Made by a program: the position numbers and the translations under genes. From Streptomyces sp. NBC_01454 (lineage in GTDB: Bacteria > Actinomycetota > Actinomycetes > Streptomycetales > Streptomycetaceae), in contig NZ_CP109460.1 in assembly GCF_036227565.1 (NCBI RefSeq), positions 4,712,001 through 4,776,000 of the forward strand: 64,000 nt of DNA, read 5' to 3'. Below, one piece after another: positions 8,040-16,767 of this stretch. A model generated the notes under the pieces. That model was not told where the DNA came from. It ran no database searches and saw only the letters and a program-made list of their open reading frames with translations. Within the stretch, counting starts at the first letter, position 1. Every line of letters starts with the position of its first letter.

Positions 8040-8687
8040 CTATTTGGTCGGCTTCTTTCCCGTGACGCCGAAGTGCACCAGCAGTGCCAGGTTCGGCTTG
8101 AGTTCCGTCTGCTTGACACCCCAGCTCTGGAAACCCTTCTGGTGTCCGGCGACCGCCGCCAGCATCGCGACCAGCGAGCCGGCCATGGCGGGCGCGCTCA
8201 CGTCCTTATCGACCTTGTTCTTGCTCTGGAGATCCTTGATGGAGTCCGTAAGAGAGTTGGTGACGGCATTCAGGATCTTCATGCGGATCTTGTAGAACCG
8301 CTTGTCGCCCTCGGCCGCGCCCAGGTCGACGACGCGCAGAATCGCGTCGTGCCGGCGCCAGAAGGAGAGGAACCCCTCGACCAGCTCCTCCGCCGTCTGC
8401 CAGCCGGACTTGCCCACCCAGGAGCGTTCGGCGACAAGATCGGTCAGAGTGGCGCCTTCTTTGGCCATCTCCTCGGCGATTTCGAGGACAGCGCCCTCGA
8501 CGTCCGGGAAGTACTGATAGAACGTAGCGGGTGAAGTCCCCGCTTTTCGGGCTACATCGATGACCTTGACGTCCCGATAGGGGGACGAACTGAGCATTTC
8601 GCTGAGGCAGTCGAGAAGCTTTTGCCGCGTCGCCTGTCCGCGGCGGCCGGCAACTCTGCCGTCGACGGTTCGCACTTGTCCTGTCAT
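8040..8687 (-). CDS. TetR/AcrR-family transcriptional regulator, candidate master of the palindrome regulon
   Basis: A 215-residue protein. The N-terminal helix-turn-helix is clear: RQKLLDCLSEMLSSSPYRDV followed by VIDVARKAGTSPATFYQYFP, the canonical TetR recognition helix region. The C-terminal ligand-binding domain is helical and ends with a basic tail. TetR proteins usually repress until a small ligand, often an acyl-CoA or pathway intermediate, binds. The promoter looks leaderless (TAAGCT six bases before ATG). The sequence CTGTCATGCCGTCAG at 8681-8695 overlaps the start codon and matches 10 of 12 fixed bases of the operator found upstream of the nearby catabolic genes. Autoregulation, and control of those genes, is therefore the inference; no other TetR gene lies in this window. 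Confidence 0.85.
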   Translation of the reverse strand: MTGQVRTVDGRVAGRRGQATRQKLLDCLSEMLSSSPYRDVKVIDVARKAGTSPATFYQYFPDVEGAVLEIAEEMAKEGATLTDLVAERSWVGKSGWQTAEELVEGFLSFWRRHDAILRVVDLGAAEGDKRFYKIRMKILNAVTNSLTDSIKDLQSKNKVDKDVSAPAMAGSLVAMLAAVAGHQKGFQSWGVKQTELKPNLALLVHFGVTGKKPTK

Positions 8688-8695
8688 GCCGTCAG
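8681..8695. promoter_or_regulatory. Degenerate regulon operator over the TetR start codon
   Basis: CTGTCATGCCGTCAG keeps the right half-site CGTCAG exactly and three to four bases of the left half. It covers the ATG and transcription start region of the TetR gene. Confidence 0.45.
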
Positions 8696-9633
8696 CTTAC
8701 CGAGGGGTGATCGGAGCGCGATTTGGCTGCCTGCAAATGGGGATGGGGGAGTTCGAGTTGCGTAACCCGTCCGTAGGGGCGGGTGGCGGGTCCGGCCGCG
8801 GCCGCAACGGGCACGGCCCGGCTTGGTCCGAACCGGTGAACAGTCTTATCAACAGGCTGTGGACAACTTTGGTGGATAAGTGGTCACCGCCCGTGCGGCA
8901 AGTGCATCCCGATGGCTGTCAGTTGAACTTCTGCCCCGCGCGTCACTCGCGCTCACCGGACCCGGCACAGCCCCTGGATATCGCTCAGGTTTTCGAATAC
9001 TCGGCGGGCGGGGCGATCGAACCGGGGCTAGCGTGGGCGTACGGCCGGGGTGGCGGTCGTCACTGTGTGTTGCCTGACCCGCCGCGCGGAGCGATATCGG
9101 GAGAGGGTGGCGCCGAAATGGCTTTCGACCGCGCAGAATTGGGCCGTGGGGTCGCACGTCCGGGGCGAGGCGGGGAGGGCATGGCCGGTGGGGGAGAGGC
9201 GCGCGGTCGCGGGAAGGGCGTGCTTTCGGCCATCGCGGCCCTCACGTGCCGGAGAGTGTGAACCGCTTCGTGGTACGCCCGTCAAACGGAATGGTGAACG
9301 TCCATATATCGGGCGGCACCTCGCGATGAACATCCGCAACCGGCCGGTAACCCCTATGGCAACCGCCCGTCGGCGGACGTATCGGAGCACGTCAGGCGGG
9401 GTTGGGTGACTTCGGGTAACGGACTCGGTGCGGGCTACGGGGGGTATGCAGTGACACGGCGGACAGGCCCCGGGTTCGCAACCGTCGGCCCGGCCAGGAA
9501 GAATCAGCACGCGTACGGCCGTTTCGGCAGTCCGTGCCGCAGGCGGTGAGACGCTGCACGGGGCAGTGGCTCTCGGCGGCTCGTGGCTCTTGAGAGTCTC
9601 TTTTTTTACGCCCCACGGGGAGGTGGCAGGCAA
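8688..9633. other. 946-bp intergenic region between TetR gene and afsK
   Basis: No frame has a convincing gene. The region holds three DnaA-box-like 9-mers at 8846-8879 and a TTTTTTT run at 9600-9606 close to the afsK ribosome binding site. It should contain divergent promoters for the TetR gene and afsK, the latter with a leader that may be several hundred bases long. Confidence 0.55.
8846..8879. promoter_or_regulatory. Cluster of three DnaA-box-like sequences
   Basis: TTATCAACA (8846-8854), TGTGGACAA (8858-8866, the complement of TTGTCCACA) and GGTGGATAA (8871-8879, the complement of TTATCCACC) lie within 34 bp. TTGTCCACA is, from memory, the favoured Streptomyces DnaA box; the others differ from TTATCCACA by one base. 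The cluster is about 160-190 bases upstream of the TetR gene. Confidence 0.55.
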
Positions 9634-12255
9634 GTGGTGGAGCAGCTGAAGCAGCTGACGCAGCACGATCCCCGGCGGATCGGCCCGTTCGAGGTGCTCG
9701 GCCGTCTCGGGGCCGGCGGCATGGGGCTGGTCTATCTGGCGCGCTCGGCGTCCGGGCGGCGCGTGGCGATCAAAACGGTGCGCACCGAGCTCGCCGAGGA
9801 CCAGCTGTTCCGGGTCCGCTTCACACGCGAGGTCGAGGCGGCGCGCGCGGTCAGCGGTTTCTACACCGCGGCCGTGGTGGACGCCGACCCGCGCGCCGCG
9901 GTGCCCTGGCTCGCGACGGCCTACGTCCCCGCGCCCTCCCTGGAGGAAATAGTCAATGAGTGCGGGCCGCTCCCGGCCCAGGCGGTGCGCTGGCTGGCGG
10001 CCGGCATCGCCGAGGCGCTGCAGTCCATCCACGGCGCGGGCCTGGTGCACCGTGACCTGAAGCCGTCGAACGTGCTGGTCGTCGAGGACGGCCCGCGGGT
10101 GATCGACTTCGGTATCGCCTCCGGGGTGTCCAACACGCGGCTCACGATGACCAACGTGGCCGTCGGCACGCCCGCCTACATGTCGCCCGAGCAGGCGCGT
10201 GACTCGCGCAGCGTGACGGGCGCGAGCGACGTCTTCTCCCTCGGCTCCACGCTGGTCTTCGCCGCCACCGGGCATGCCCCGTTCCACGGCGCCAACCCGG
10301 TCGAGACGGTCTTCATGCTGCTGCGGGAGGGCCCCGACCTGGCCGGACTGCCGGACGAACTGCGTCCGCTGATGGAGTCCTGTATGCAGATGGAGGCCGG
10401 CCAGCGGCCGTCCCCCGCCGATCTGCAGTCCCAGCTCGCACCGCATCTCTTCGGCTCCGGCAGCGACGACAGCGGCACCGCCTCCGCCTGGCTGCCGGCC
10501 GGCGCGGTGGCGCTGATCGAGGGCCGGCGGGGCGGGCGCTCCGCCGTACCCGCCGGCGGCCAGCGGGCCGGCTCCGGCCGCGTCGCGGGCCGTCCCGCAC
10601 CGGCCGCGCCGCCGGCCCCGCCCGCGTCGCCGCCGATGCCCGCGGCACAGCCCGTCCAGGCGCCGCCGCGGCCCGAGAGCGCCCCCGTCGGCGCGGAGTC
10701 CGGCTGGGGCGGCCGGCTCGGCGCGGGCCCCGGCGTGCACCGCGGCGGCGATCCGCGCGGTGCCCACCCCGGCCCGATGCCGCAGGCCGCGGTGCTCGGC
10801 CCGGAGGCCTCGACGGCCCGGGTGACCCCGGTCTCCGCGGCGCCGCCCGCCGGCGCCCTGGCCGCCCCGCCCGCCCCCGCGGACGGCGCGGCCGGCCCCG
10901 TACGCCTCGGCGGCTCGCCCGCCCCGATAGGGCCCGGTCCGCGCGCCGACGCCCCGGGCCCGCAGCCGCGCGCTCAGGCCGGTGCCGCCACGAACTGGGT
11001 GCGCCCGCCCGGCGCCCCCACGGCCGGTGTGCCGCCGCAGGGTCCGGCCGGCGCCGCGACGGAGGGCCCGGCCCGCGGTGAGGCCGCGCCGCCCGCTCCG
11101 CCCGAGGCACCGCCCGCCGAGCCGGGCCGCTGGCGCCCCTGGCGGTTCCGGATGTCGAACGACGTCTGGGGCACCCCCGCCGTCGCCGACGACCTGCTGT
11201 ACGTCACGTCCTTCGAGGTGCACGCGCTCGATGTGGCCAGCGGCCGCCGCAAGTTCAAGACCCGTGACGTCGCCTGGGCGATGGCGGTCGCGGACGGCCG
11301 GATCCACGCCTCGGACGGCCCGAGCCTGTACGCGCTGGACGCCGAGGACGGCAGCGACCGCTGGCGGCTGAACACCGAGGGCTGGGTCTACGCCCTCAAG
11401 GTCGACCACGGGACGGTCGTCACCAGCACCCGCGGCGGCGGCGTCCAGGCGTGGGAGGCCGGCACCGGCGAACTGCTGTGGGAGACCGGCGGCGTCCAGA
11501 CCGACTTCGAGAGCGCCGAGGCCGGGCCCGTGGTGCACGACGGCACGGTGTTCGTCTGGGCCGACGCGCGGCTGAAGGCGCTGGACGCGCGGACCGGCGC
11601 CGAGCGCTGGTCGTATCCGGTCGGCGACGCGGCGGCCTGCGGCGGGGTGCCGATGCGGCTGCTGCCGGCGCCGGACGGTGCGGTCTACGTGGTGGCCGGC
11701 ACCCGGGTCCTGGCGATCGACCTCGCACGCGGCGAGGTGCGCTGGCACTTCGAGGCGCCCGCGGTGTTCCTGAGCCCGCCCGCCTTCGCCCCCGGCCCGG
11801 CCGTCACCGGCGGCGGGGTCTATCTGGCGGACTACCTCGGCACGGTCTACGCGCTGGACGCGGCGGACGGCCGCGACCGCTGGCGGATCGCCACCGAGGC
11901 GCGGCAGTCCACCGAACCGGTGCTGGTGGCGCACGGCGCGGTCCATCTGGGCAGCGGCAAGGCGCTCTACACCCTGGACGCGGTCACCGGCACCCCGCGC
12001 TGGCGGTTCCAGGCCGGTGCCGAGGTCGTGGGCGCCCCGGTCGTCGCGGAGGGCCGGGTGCACTTCGGCTCGGCCGACCACTGCCTCTACACGCTCGACG
12101 CGATGGGCGGCCAGCTGCGCTGGAAGCTGGAGACCGGCGGCGAGATCACCGGCTCCCCGGTGGCGGTCGGCGGAGTGGTGTACGCGTGCAGCAAGGACCG
12201 CTGCGTGTACGCGCTGGACGCGGCCAAGGGGACGGGGCTGGCGCGGCGGCCGTGA
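9634..12255 (+). CDS. afsK: Serine/threonine protein kinase AfsK with PQQ-type beta-propeller
   Basis: An 873-residue Hanks-type kinase that in Streptomyces phosphorylates AfsR and links growth signals to secondary metabolism. Kinase domain at about residues 17-275: glycine loop [13 protein letters not shown] lysine 47, catalytic HRDLKPSN at 139-146, DFG at 158-160, and activation loop SNTRLTMT, in which Thr168 corresponds to the threonine reported to be autophosphorylated in S. coelicolor AfsK (from memory). A Pro/Ala/Gly-rich linker (about 290-500) follows, then a C-terminal domain of PQQ-like repeats (about 505-870: [45 protein letters not shown]), probably a sensor. There is no obvious transmembrane helix, fitting peripheral membrane association. 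The GTG at 9634 is chosen because family proteins begin at [20 protein letters not shown]. Confidence 0.93.
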   Translation: MVEQLKQLTQHDPRRIGPFEVLGRLGAGGMGLVYLARSASGRRVAIKTVRTELAEDQLFRVRFTREVEAARAVSGFYTAAVVDADPRAAVPWLATAYVPAPSLEEIVNECGPLPAQAVRWLAAGIAEALQSIHGAGLVHRDLKPSNVLVVEDGPRVIDFGIASGVSNTRLTMTNVAVGTPAYMSPEQARDSRSVTGASDVFSLGSTLVFAATGHAPFHGANPVETVFMLLREGPDLAGLPDELRPLMESCMQMEAGQRPSPADLQSQLAPHLFGSGSDDSGTASAWLPAGAVALIEGRRGGRSAVPAGGQRAGSGRVAGRPAPAAPPAPPASPPMPAAQPVQAPPRPESAPVGAESGWGGRLGAGPGVHRGGDPRGAHPGPMPQAAVLGPEASTARVTPVSAAPPAGALAAPPAPADGAAGPVRLGGSPAPIGPGPRADAPGPQPRAQAGAATNWVRPPGAPTAGVPPQGPAGAATEGPARGEAAPPAPPEAPPAEPGRWRPWRFRMSNDVWGTPAVADDLLYVTSFEVHALDVASGRRKFKTRDVAWAMAVADGRIHASDGPSLYALDAEDGSDRWRLNTEGWVYALKVDHGTVVTSTRGGGVQAWEAGTGELLWETGGVQTDFESAEAGPVVHDGTVFVWADARLKALDARTGAERWSYPVGDAAACGGVPMRLLPAPDGAVYVVAGTRVLAIDLARGEVRWHFEAPAVFLSPPAFAPGPAVTGGGVYLADYLGTVYALDAADGRDRWRIATEARQSTEPVLVAHGAVHLGSGKALYTLDAVTGTPRWRFQAGAEVVGAPVVAEGRVHFGSADHCLYTLDAMGGQLRWKLETGGEITGSPVAVGGVVYACSKDRCVYALDAAKGTGLARRP

Positions 12256-12339
12256 CGCGGCGGCCGTGACGGGCGGTGCACCGGCGGCCCTTGCCATGAG
12301 GCGCTGCCGCACGCGGCGCCGTCACCGCTGCCCGGCCGG

Positions 12340-13380
12340 CTACTGCCGGTCCTCCGGCGGCTGTTCGGGTTCCTGCTGAGGAGGCTGTCCCGGCTCCTGA
12401 CGGCGCGGCGGCCGGTCCGGTTCCTGCCGCGGCGCGGGCTGCTCGGGCTCGTGAGGCCGCGGCTGCCGGTGTTCCCTGCCCCATTCCACGGGAGGCGTGG
12501 GGGGCTGGCGATGGGCCGGCATGGTGGGCGGTGGCGGCGGAGGTTGCTGCGGCTGCTGCGGCTGCTGCGGCTGCTGGGGCGGCGGCGGTGTCTGCTGCCG
12601 GTTGGGCGGGGGTGGCGGGGGCACCGGCTGGGGAGCGGTGGGGGTGTCGTCGCCCGGCCCGTGGGCACCGCCGCCGTGGCCTCCGGGAGCGGGGCCCGCC
12701 GGCGGTCCGGCGGGGGTGGGGCCGGTCGGGTACGGCTCCGGGTTCCACTCCTCGGCCCCCGGGCGGCCCGCGTCCCAGGGTTCGGGCGTCCCCGGGGGAT
12801 AGGGCGTGTCCTCGTGGTAGCGCGTGGGGGCGTCGTAGCGCTCGTCGTACGGCGGCCGTCCGTAGTACCCGACGTCATCACCGCGGTCGTCATACCGCCG
12901 GTCGTCATATCCGCGGTCGTCGTACCCGCGGTCGTCGTACCCCCGGCCGCCCTCGTCGCGGTCGAGGACCCGGCGGCCGCGGCCCCGCATGACCAGCGCG
13001 CCGAGCAGCAGCAGGAAGCCGCCGCCCAGGGCGTTGGCCACACCCACGCCCAGACCGCGGGCGCCGGCCGTCAGCTCGGTGGCGGCCTGCCCCTGGCGGA
13101 CCATCCACAGGACCGTGAAACCGAGCACCACCAGGCCCGCGAGGGTGACCAGCAGCCGGGAGCGCAGGGCGACACCGATCAGGGTCAGCAGCGCGGCGAA
13201 GGCCATGGGGAGGAGGAGGGAGCCGAAGAGCGCGGCACCGTTGCGGGTGAGGCCGTGGAAGAGGTCCTCGATCCGGACGTCACTTCCGTGACGGCCGTCG
13301 TACCAGGGACGGAAGGGGCTCCAGACGGCGGCCGTCGCTCCGATGAGGGCGATCAGCGACCCGAGAACGTTGCGCACCAC
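12340..13380 (-). CDS. Membrane protein with long Pro/Gln-rich cytoplasmic tail
   Basis: A protein of about 346 residues with four hydrophobic segments in its first 140 residues (VLGSLIALIGATAAVW; LLLPMAFAALLTLIGVAL; LLVTLAGLVVLGFTVLWM; GVANALGGGFLLLLGALVM). A disordered C-terminal half follows: RGYDD repeats, then long Pro and Pro-Gln-Gln runs. SPFRPWYDGRHGSDVRIEDLF between the first two segments is the conserved external loop of this actinobacterial family. Function is unknown. The GTG at 13378-13380 with GAGG upstream is preferred; an upstream start to 13524 would add an Arg-rich segment. The tail faces the cytoplasm by charge and could be an interaction platform for the neighbouring kinase AfsK, which is only an inference from position. 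Confidence 0.7.
   Translation of the reverse strand: MVRNVLGSLIALIGATAAVWSPFRPWYDGRHGSDVRIEDLFHGLTRNGAALFGSLLLPMAFAALLTLIGVALRSRLLVTLAGLVVLGFTVLWMVRQGQAATELTAGARGLGVGVANALGGGFLLLLGALVMRGRGRRVLDRDEGGRGYDDRGYDDRGYDDRRYDDRGDDVGYYGRPPYDERYDAPTRYHEDTPYPPGTPEPWDAGRPGAEEWNPEPYPTGPTPAGPPAGPAPGGHGGGAHGPGDDTPTAPQPVPPPPPPNRQQTPPPPQQPQQPQQPQQPPPPPPTMPAHRQPPTPPVEWGREHRQPRPHEPEQPAPRQEPDRPPRRQEPGQPPQQEPEQPPEDRQ
12547..12582. repeat. 9-bp repeats encoding the Pro-Gln-Gln run
   Basis: CTGCTGCGG is repeated four times (with variants) and encodes PQQPQQPQQPQQ on the minus strand within the membrane-protein gene. Confidence 0.7.
12885..12951. repeat. 15-bp repeats encoding RGYDD units
   Basis: Four copies of a 15-base unit, such as CGCGGTCGTCGTACC, encode consecutive (R/D)(G/R)YDDR blocks in the cytoplasmic tail of the membrane protein. 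Confidence 0.7.
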
Positions 13381-13582
13381 GGGCGTCGCCTCGCTTCGGG
13401 TCGTCCGGTCGTCCTCCGTGACCGACGCTACGCCTGGGTGTGCGCGCCCGCGAGACAAGTACGCCCGCCCGCGTGGCCGGTGCCTCGCAGGGGTGTCACC
13501 GGCGCTTGCTAGGGTGCCGTGCACGCGTCAAGCCGCGGTCTGGCGGCGAGATCGGACGTTTTCACGGGGGATTGAGCGGAGC

Positions 13583-14137
13583 ATGAAGCAGCAGCGTATG
13601 CGCACGGGCACGGCCGGCCGCGGGGGCGCCCGCACCCGGAGCAGAGCGGTGGCCGCGGCCGCCATGACCCTGGTCGCGGCCACCACGCTCAGCGGCTGTC
13701 TCCTCCCCCGGGCGCACCCCGTGGTGCTGCCGCCCTCCCCGACGCCCACGTCGAGCGACAGCTACGACCCGCAGGACGCGACCCCGTCGGAGGACCCCAC
13801 CTACTCGCCGTCGCCGGCCGAGGAGACCTACGACCCGGACGGCCGCTCGGACGTCACGGGCAGCAACTGCGACTTCTCCCATTCGCTGCGCCAGTTCACG
13901 TACACGGTCTCCATCACCAATCCGTCCACGACGGACTCCTTCTCCTACGACATGGCCGTCAACTGGATGAAGGCCAAGCCGGCCGACGGCAAGGCGTACG
14001 GGCTGCACCAGCGCTCGATCGTCGTCGGGCCCGGTGACACCGAGACGTACACCGCCAAGTACACCGTCAACCAGTCCTCCATCGGGCAGTTCTGGTACAC
14101 CTGCCAGATCACGCGGGCGCAAAAGACGCGCATGTAG
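13583..14137 (+). CDS. Small lipoprotein of unknown function
   Basis: A 184-residue protein with a lipoprotein signal peptide: Arg-rich start, hydrophobic AVAAAAMTLVAATTL and lipobox LSGC. A Pro/Ser/Asp-rich linker follows (about residues 45-90), then a compact domain with the paired cysteines NCDFSHSLRQFTYTVSITNPST and FWYTCQITRAQ. The alternation of strands and the phrase YTVSITNPS suggest a small immunoglobulin-like fold that could be closed by a disulfide. It would sit on the outer face of the cytoplasmic membrane. It is divergent from the Pro-rich membrane protein. No specific family recognised. Confidence 0.75.
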   Translation: MKQQRMRTGTAGRGGARTRSRAVAAAAMTLVAATTLSGCLLPRAHPVVLPPSPTPTSSDSYDPQDATPSEDPTYSPSPAEETYDPDGRSDVTGSNCDFSHSLRQFTYTVSITNPSTTDSFSYDMAVNWMKAKPADGKAYGLHQRSIVVGPGDTETYTAKYTVNQSSIGQFWYTCQITRAQKTRM

Positions 14138-14172
14138 GCGCCGCCCCGTAGCGGTGGTCCGTGGTCCGGTGG

Positions 14173-14967
14173 TCACCTCACCGGGGGGCCGCCGTCGGGT
14201 CCGCCGTCCCCGTGGCCGGGCCGTTTCCGGGCGGCGAACAGCTCCGCCTGGCGGTCCGGGGGCAGGTTGCCCAGCGCGATCAGCTGGGGGGCGTGGGCCA
14301 GGGCCGGTGCCGCGGCCGCCTCCCGGGCCGCCCACAGGGCGCGCACGGTGCCCTGGACCGCCTCGGTCGGCTGGGCGGCGAGCACGGCCGCGCGGCGCAG
14401 CGCCACCTCGGCCGCGGCGCCGGGCGCGGTCAGCTCGGAGACCAGGCCGATCGCGTAGGCGCGAGGTGCGCTCAGCCGCTCCGCCGTCCCCATCAGGGCC
14501 AGCCGGGCGATCTCCCCGTAGGGCATCCGCTGGGCCATGGAGATGGACTCGTACGCGCTGACCATCCCGTAGGTGGTGTGCGGGTCGAAGAAGGTGGAGT
14601 TCTCCGACGCGATGAGGAACTCGGCCTCGCCCAGAAGGTAGAAGGCGCCCCCGCAGGCCATTCCGTCGACCGCGGCGATCACCGGCTTCCACAGGTCGTT
14701 GGCCTTCGGGCCGATGTGGAGCAGCGGGTCGTCCAGCGAGTAGGGCGAGGGCGGCTGGGGAACGTGCGCGGAGCGGTCGAGGCCGGTGCAGAAGGCCCGG
14801 CTGCCGGCGCCGGTGAGCACCGCGGCGCGTACGGCGTCGTCGTGGCGCAGCGCCCGCCAGGTGGCGGCGAGTGCGGCGGCGGTGTCCAGGTCGAGGGCGT
14901 TGTGCCGGTCGGGCCGGTCGAGGGTGACCAGCGCGACCCCGTCCTTGACGGTGGTGTGCAGGGTCAT
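14173..14967 (-). CDS. Enoyl-CoA hydratase/isomerase (crotonase) family protein
   Basis: A 264-residue crotonase. VALVTLDRPDRHNALDLDTAAAL opens the fold; AAVLTGAGSRAFCTGLDRSA is the first oxyanion-hole loop; AAVDGMACGGAFYLLGEAEFLIAS is the second, with the CGG turn. The acid residues normally seen at the hydratase catalytic positions are not obvious (STFFDPHTTYGMVSAYES holds a single Asp), so the exact reaction (hydration, isomerisation or another) is open. The ATG at 14965-14967 overlaps the stop of the DUF35 gene (ATGA). It is the last gene of a three-gene operon with the aldolase/thiolase and DUF35 protein. The three together fit a CoA-ester chain-shortening step. Confidence 0.85.
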   Translation of the reverse strand: MTLHTTVKDGVALVTLDRPDRHNALDLDTAAALAATWRALRHDDAVRAAVLTGAGSRAFCTGLDRSAHVPQPPSPYSLDDPLLHIGPKANDLWKPVIAAVDGMACGGAFYLLGEAEFLIASENSTFFDPHTTYGMVSAYESISMAQRMPYGEIARLALMGTAERLSAPRAYAIGLVSELTAPGAAAEVALRRAAVLAAQPTEAVQGTVRALWAAREAAAAPALAHAPQLIALGNLPPDRQAELFAARKRPGHGDGGPDGGPPVR

Positions 14968-15500
14968 GGCCGCTCCAGGAGCCAGCGGGGCACGGTCATG
15001 CCCTCCGGGAGGGTGTGGAAGGCGGCCTTCACCGGGGCGCCGATGCGCAGCCGGGCGGGAGCGACGGAGTTGAGCGGGGCGTCGGCGGCGGTGACGAGGT
15101 TGCCGACGAGGCGGATGCGCGGGGCCTCCGTCAGCTCCACGACGATCACGTTGTAGCCGGGCAGGGCGGCGTACGCGGGCAGCAGCGGCGGGTGCGGCAG
15201 CACGTAGGACCAGATGCGGCCGCGGCCGCTCATCTTCTGCCAGCGGGCGGCGAAGGACTGGCAGTGCGGGCAGCAGGGCCGGGGCGGGAAGCGCAGTGCG
15301 CCACAGCCGTCGCAGGCCTGGACGCGCAGCTCGCCCCTGGCGGCGTACTCCCAGAACGGTGCGCCGTCCTCGTCGGGGACGGGGAGCAGCAGGCCGGCGC
15401 CGTCGTCGGGCCGGTTGTCAGTGGCGGGTGCCACGCTGGGTGTCATGGCAGCACGCACGGACTCCCGCACGGGCCCGCCGGCGGACTCACGAGTGGTCAT
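14964..15500 (-). CDS. DUF35 (Zn-ribbon/OB-fold) partner protein
   Basis: A 178-residue protein with the two DUF35 parts: a rubredoxin-like zinc ribbon with CDGCGALRFPPRPCCPHC (two C-x2-C pairs), then an OB-fold starting GRGRIWSYVLPHPP. Such proteins form complexes with SCP2-type thiolases or aldolases; in actinobacterial steroid side-chain degradation ChsH2 DUF35 domains activate the Ltp2 aldolase. The N-terminal 45 residues are low complexity. It starts six bases after the stop of the preceding thiolase-like gene, supporting one protein complex. Confidence 0.85.
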   Translation of the reverse strand: MTTRESAGGPVRESVRAAMTPSVAPATDNRPDDGAGLLLPVPDEDGAPFWEYAARGELRVQACDGCGALRFPPRPCCPHCQSFAARWQKMSGRGRIWSYVLPHPPLLPAYAALPGYNVIVVELTEAPRIRLVGNLVTAADAPLNSVAPARLRIGAPVKAAFHTLPEGMTVPRWLLERP

Positions 15501-15506
15501 GGCGTC

Positions 15507-16655
15507 TCAACTCCTCAGCAGCAGGGCCGAGGTGGGGACGCCCTCGCCCGCGGTGACCAGACAGGTGGCGGCGCCGGGGACCTGCGCGGTGCTGGTGCCG
15601 CGCAGCTGCCGGACGCCTTCGGTGATGAGGTTGAAGCCGTGCACATACGCCTCCGAGAGGCCGCCGCCGCCGGTGTTGATCGGCAGCCGGCCGCCGGTCT
15701 CCAGGGCGCCGCCCTCGGTGAAGGCCGCGCCCTCGCCGCGCCCGCAGAAGCCGTAGCCCTCCAGTGAGAGGGGGATCAGGGGGGTGAAGGCGTCATAGAT
15801 CTGTGCCACGTCGACGTCCTGCGGGCCCAGGTCGGCGCCCTTCCACAGCTGCCGGGCGGCGGTCCAGGCGGGGCCGGTGAGCGGGTCGTCGTTCCAGTAG
15901 TTGACCATGCCGTGGTGCTGGGCGGGCAGGCCCTGGGCGGCGGCGTGGACGTAGACGGGCCGGTGGCGGCAGTCGCGGGCGCGCCCGGCCGCGACCACGA
16001 CACAGGCCAGTGCGCCGTCGGTCTCCAGGCAGTTGTCGAACAGGCACAGCGGCTCGCTGATCCAGCGGGCGGTCATGTACATCTCGCGGGTCAGCGGGCG
16101 CTCGTACATGATCGCGGCCGGGTTCTGGTTGGCGCGGTTGCGACAGGCGAGGGCGACGTGGAAGAAGTGGTCGCGGGTGGCGCCGTATTCGTGCATGTAG
16201 CGGCGGGCCAGCAGGCCGATCTCGTCGGCGGGGCGCAGCAGTCCGAAGGGGCGCGTCCACTGCGCCGGGGTGGGCAGCTGGGCCCGGGTGTTCTTCCAGG
16301 GCCGCGGTCCCGAGCCGCGTTTGCGGGAGCGCCAGGCGACGCCGACGCTGGCCTGGCCGGTGGCGATGGCGGCGGCCAGATGCGCCACCGTCGCACAGGA
16401 ACCGCCGCCGCCGTAGCCGACCTTGGAGAAGTGGGTGACGTCCCCGGCGCCGATGGCCTTGGCTATCTCGACCTCGTCGGTCTCCTCCATGGTGTAGGAG
16501 GCGAAGGCGTCCACCTCCGAGGGGGCGATCCCGGCGTCGTCCAGCGCCGCGATGATCGCCTGGCAGGCCAATGCCTTCTCGGATGCCGGGAGTTGCTTCG
16601 CGAACGGCGTCTGCCCGATGCCGGCTATCGCCGTCGCGTCCTTGAGGGTCGCCAC
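15507..16655 (-). CDS. Thiolase-superfamily protein, likely Ltp2-type retro-aldolase
   Basis: A 382-residue SCP2/Ltp-type protein. IAGIGQTPFAKQL opens it; GGGGSCATVAHLAAAIATGQ is the active-site helix region; IYDAFTPLIPLSLEGYGF and GGGGLSEAYVHGFN form the C-terminal site. Where thiolases have a catalytic His in a GHP motif, this protein has AYVHG. That resembles Ltp2-like aldolases, whose Tyr residues act in retro-aldol cleavage of beta-hydroxyacyl-CoAs (family knowledge, from memory). The adjacent DUF35 gene supports this. The GTG at 16653-16655 is preferred, with GGAGG eight bases upstream; another GTG lies at 16664. An imperfect regulon operator is 58 bases upstream. Confidence 0.8.
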   Translation of the reverse strand: MATLKDATAIAGIGQTPFAKQLPASEKALACQAIIAALDDAGIAPSEVDAFASYTMEETDEVEIAKAIGAGDVTHFSKVGYGGGGSCATVAHLAAAIATGQASVGVAWRSRKRGSGPRPWKNTRAQLPTPAQWTRPFGLLRPADEIGLLARRYMHEYGATRDHFFHVALACRNRANQNPAAIMYERPLTREMYMTARWISEPLCLFDNCLETDGALACVVVAAGRARDCRHRPVYVHAAAQGLPAQHHGMVNYWNDDPLTGPAWTAARQLWKGADLGPQDVDVAQIYDAFTPLIPLSLEGYGFCGRGEGAAFTEGGALETGGRLPINTGGGGLSEAYVHGFNLITEGVRQLRGTSTAQVPGAATCLVTAGEGVPTSALLLRS

Positions 16656-16712
16656 CGTCGCCACCTCCGTGGTCGGTCGTCAGTGCTGACAGCGGAGGAG
16701 GCTACCGCTAAT

Positions 16713-16727
16713 CTGACGCCCAGTCAG
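16713..16727. promoter_or_regulatory. Regulon operator (one mismatch) in the divergent thiolase/acyl-CoA ligase promoter
   Basis: CTGACGCCCAGTCAG differs from the CTGACG-N3-CGTCAG pattern at one base. It lies between the aldolase operon (minus) and the acyl-CoA ligase (plus, start 16768), so one site could control both. Confidence 0.65.
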
Positions 16728-16767
16728 CTAGTGGTGTGGGCCGCTCTCTTCACCGGGAGGCAGTGCG

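Noticed and set aside
8686..9261. A 191-codon frame in the gap before afsK
   Set aside because: No domain, no ribosome binding site, mixed codon bias, and it runs across the TetR promoter and DnaA-like boxes.
9028..12312. A 1094-codon open frame on the minus strand opposite afsK, and a 1119-codon one at 57684-61043
   Set aside because: They are shadows of the afsK and carboxypeptidase genes. Long open frames on the opposite strand are expected at this base composition, their products are Arg/Gly/Ala-rich with no domain, and third-position bias fits the plus-strand genes.
16679..16690. GTCAGTGCTGAC palindrome near the divergent promoter
   Set aside because: The half-sites face outward (GTCAG then CTGAC), unlike the regulon operator, so it was not counted.
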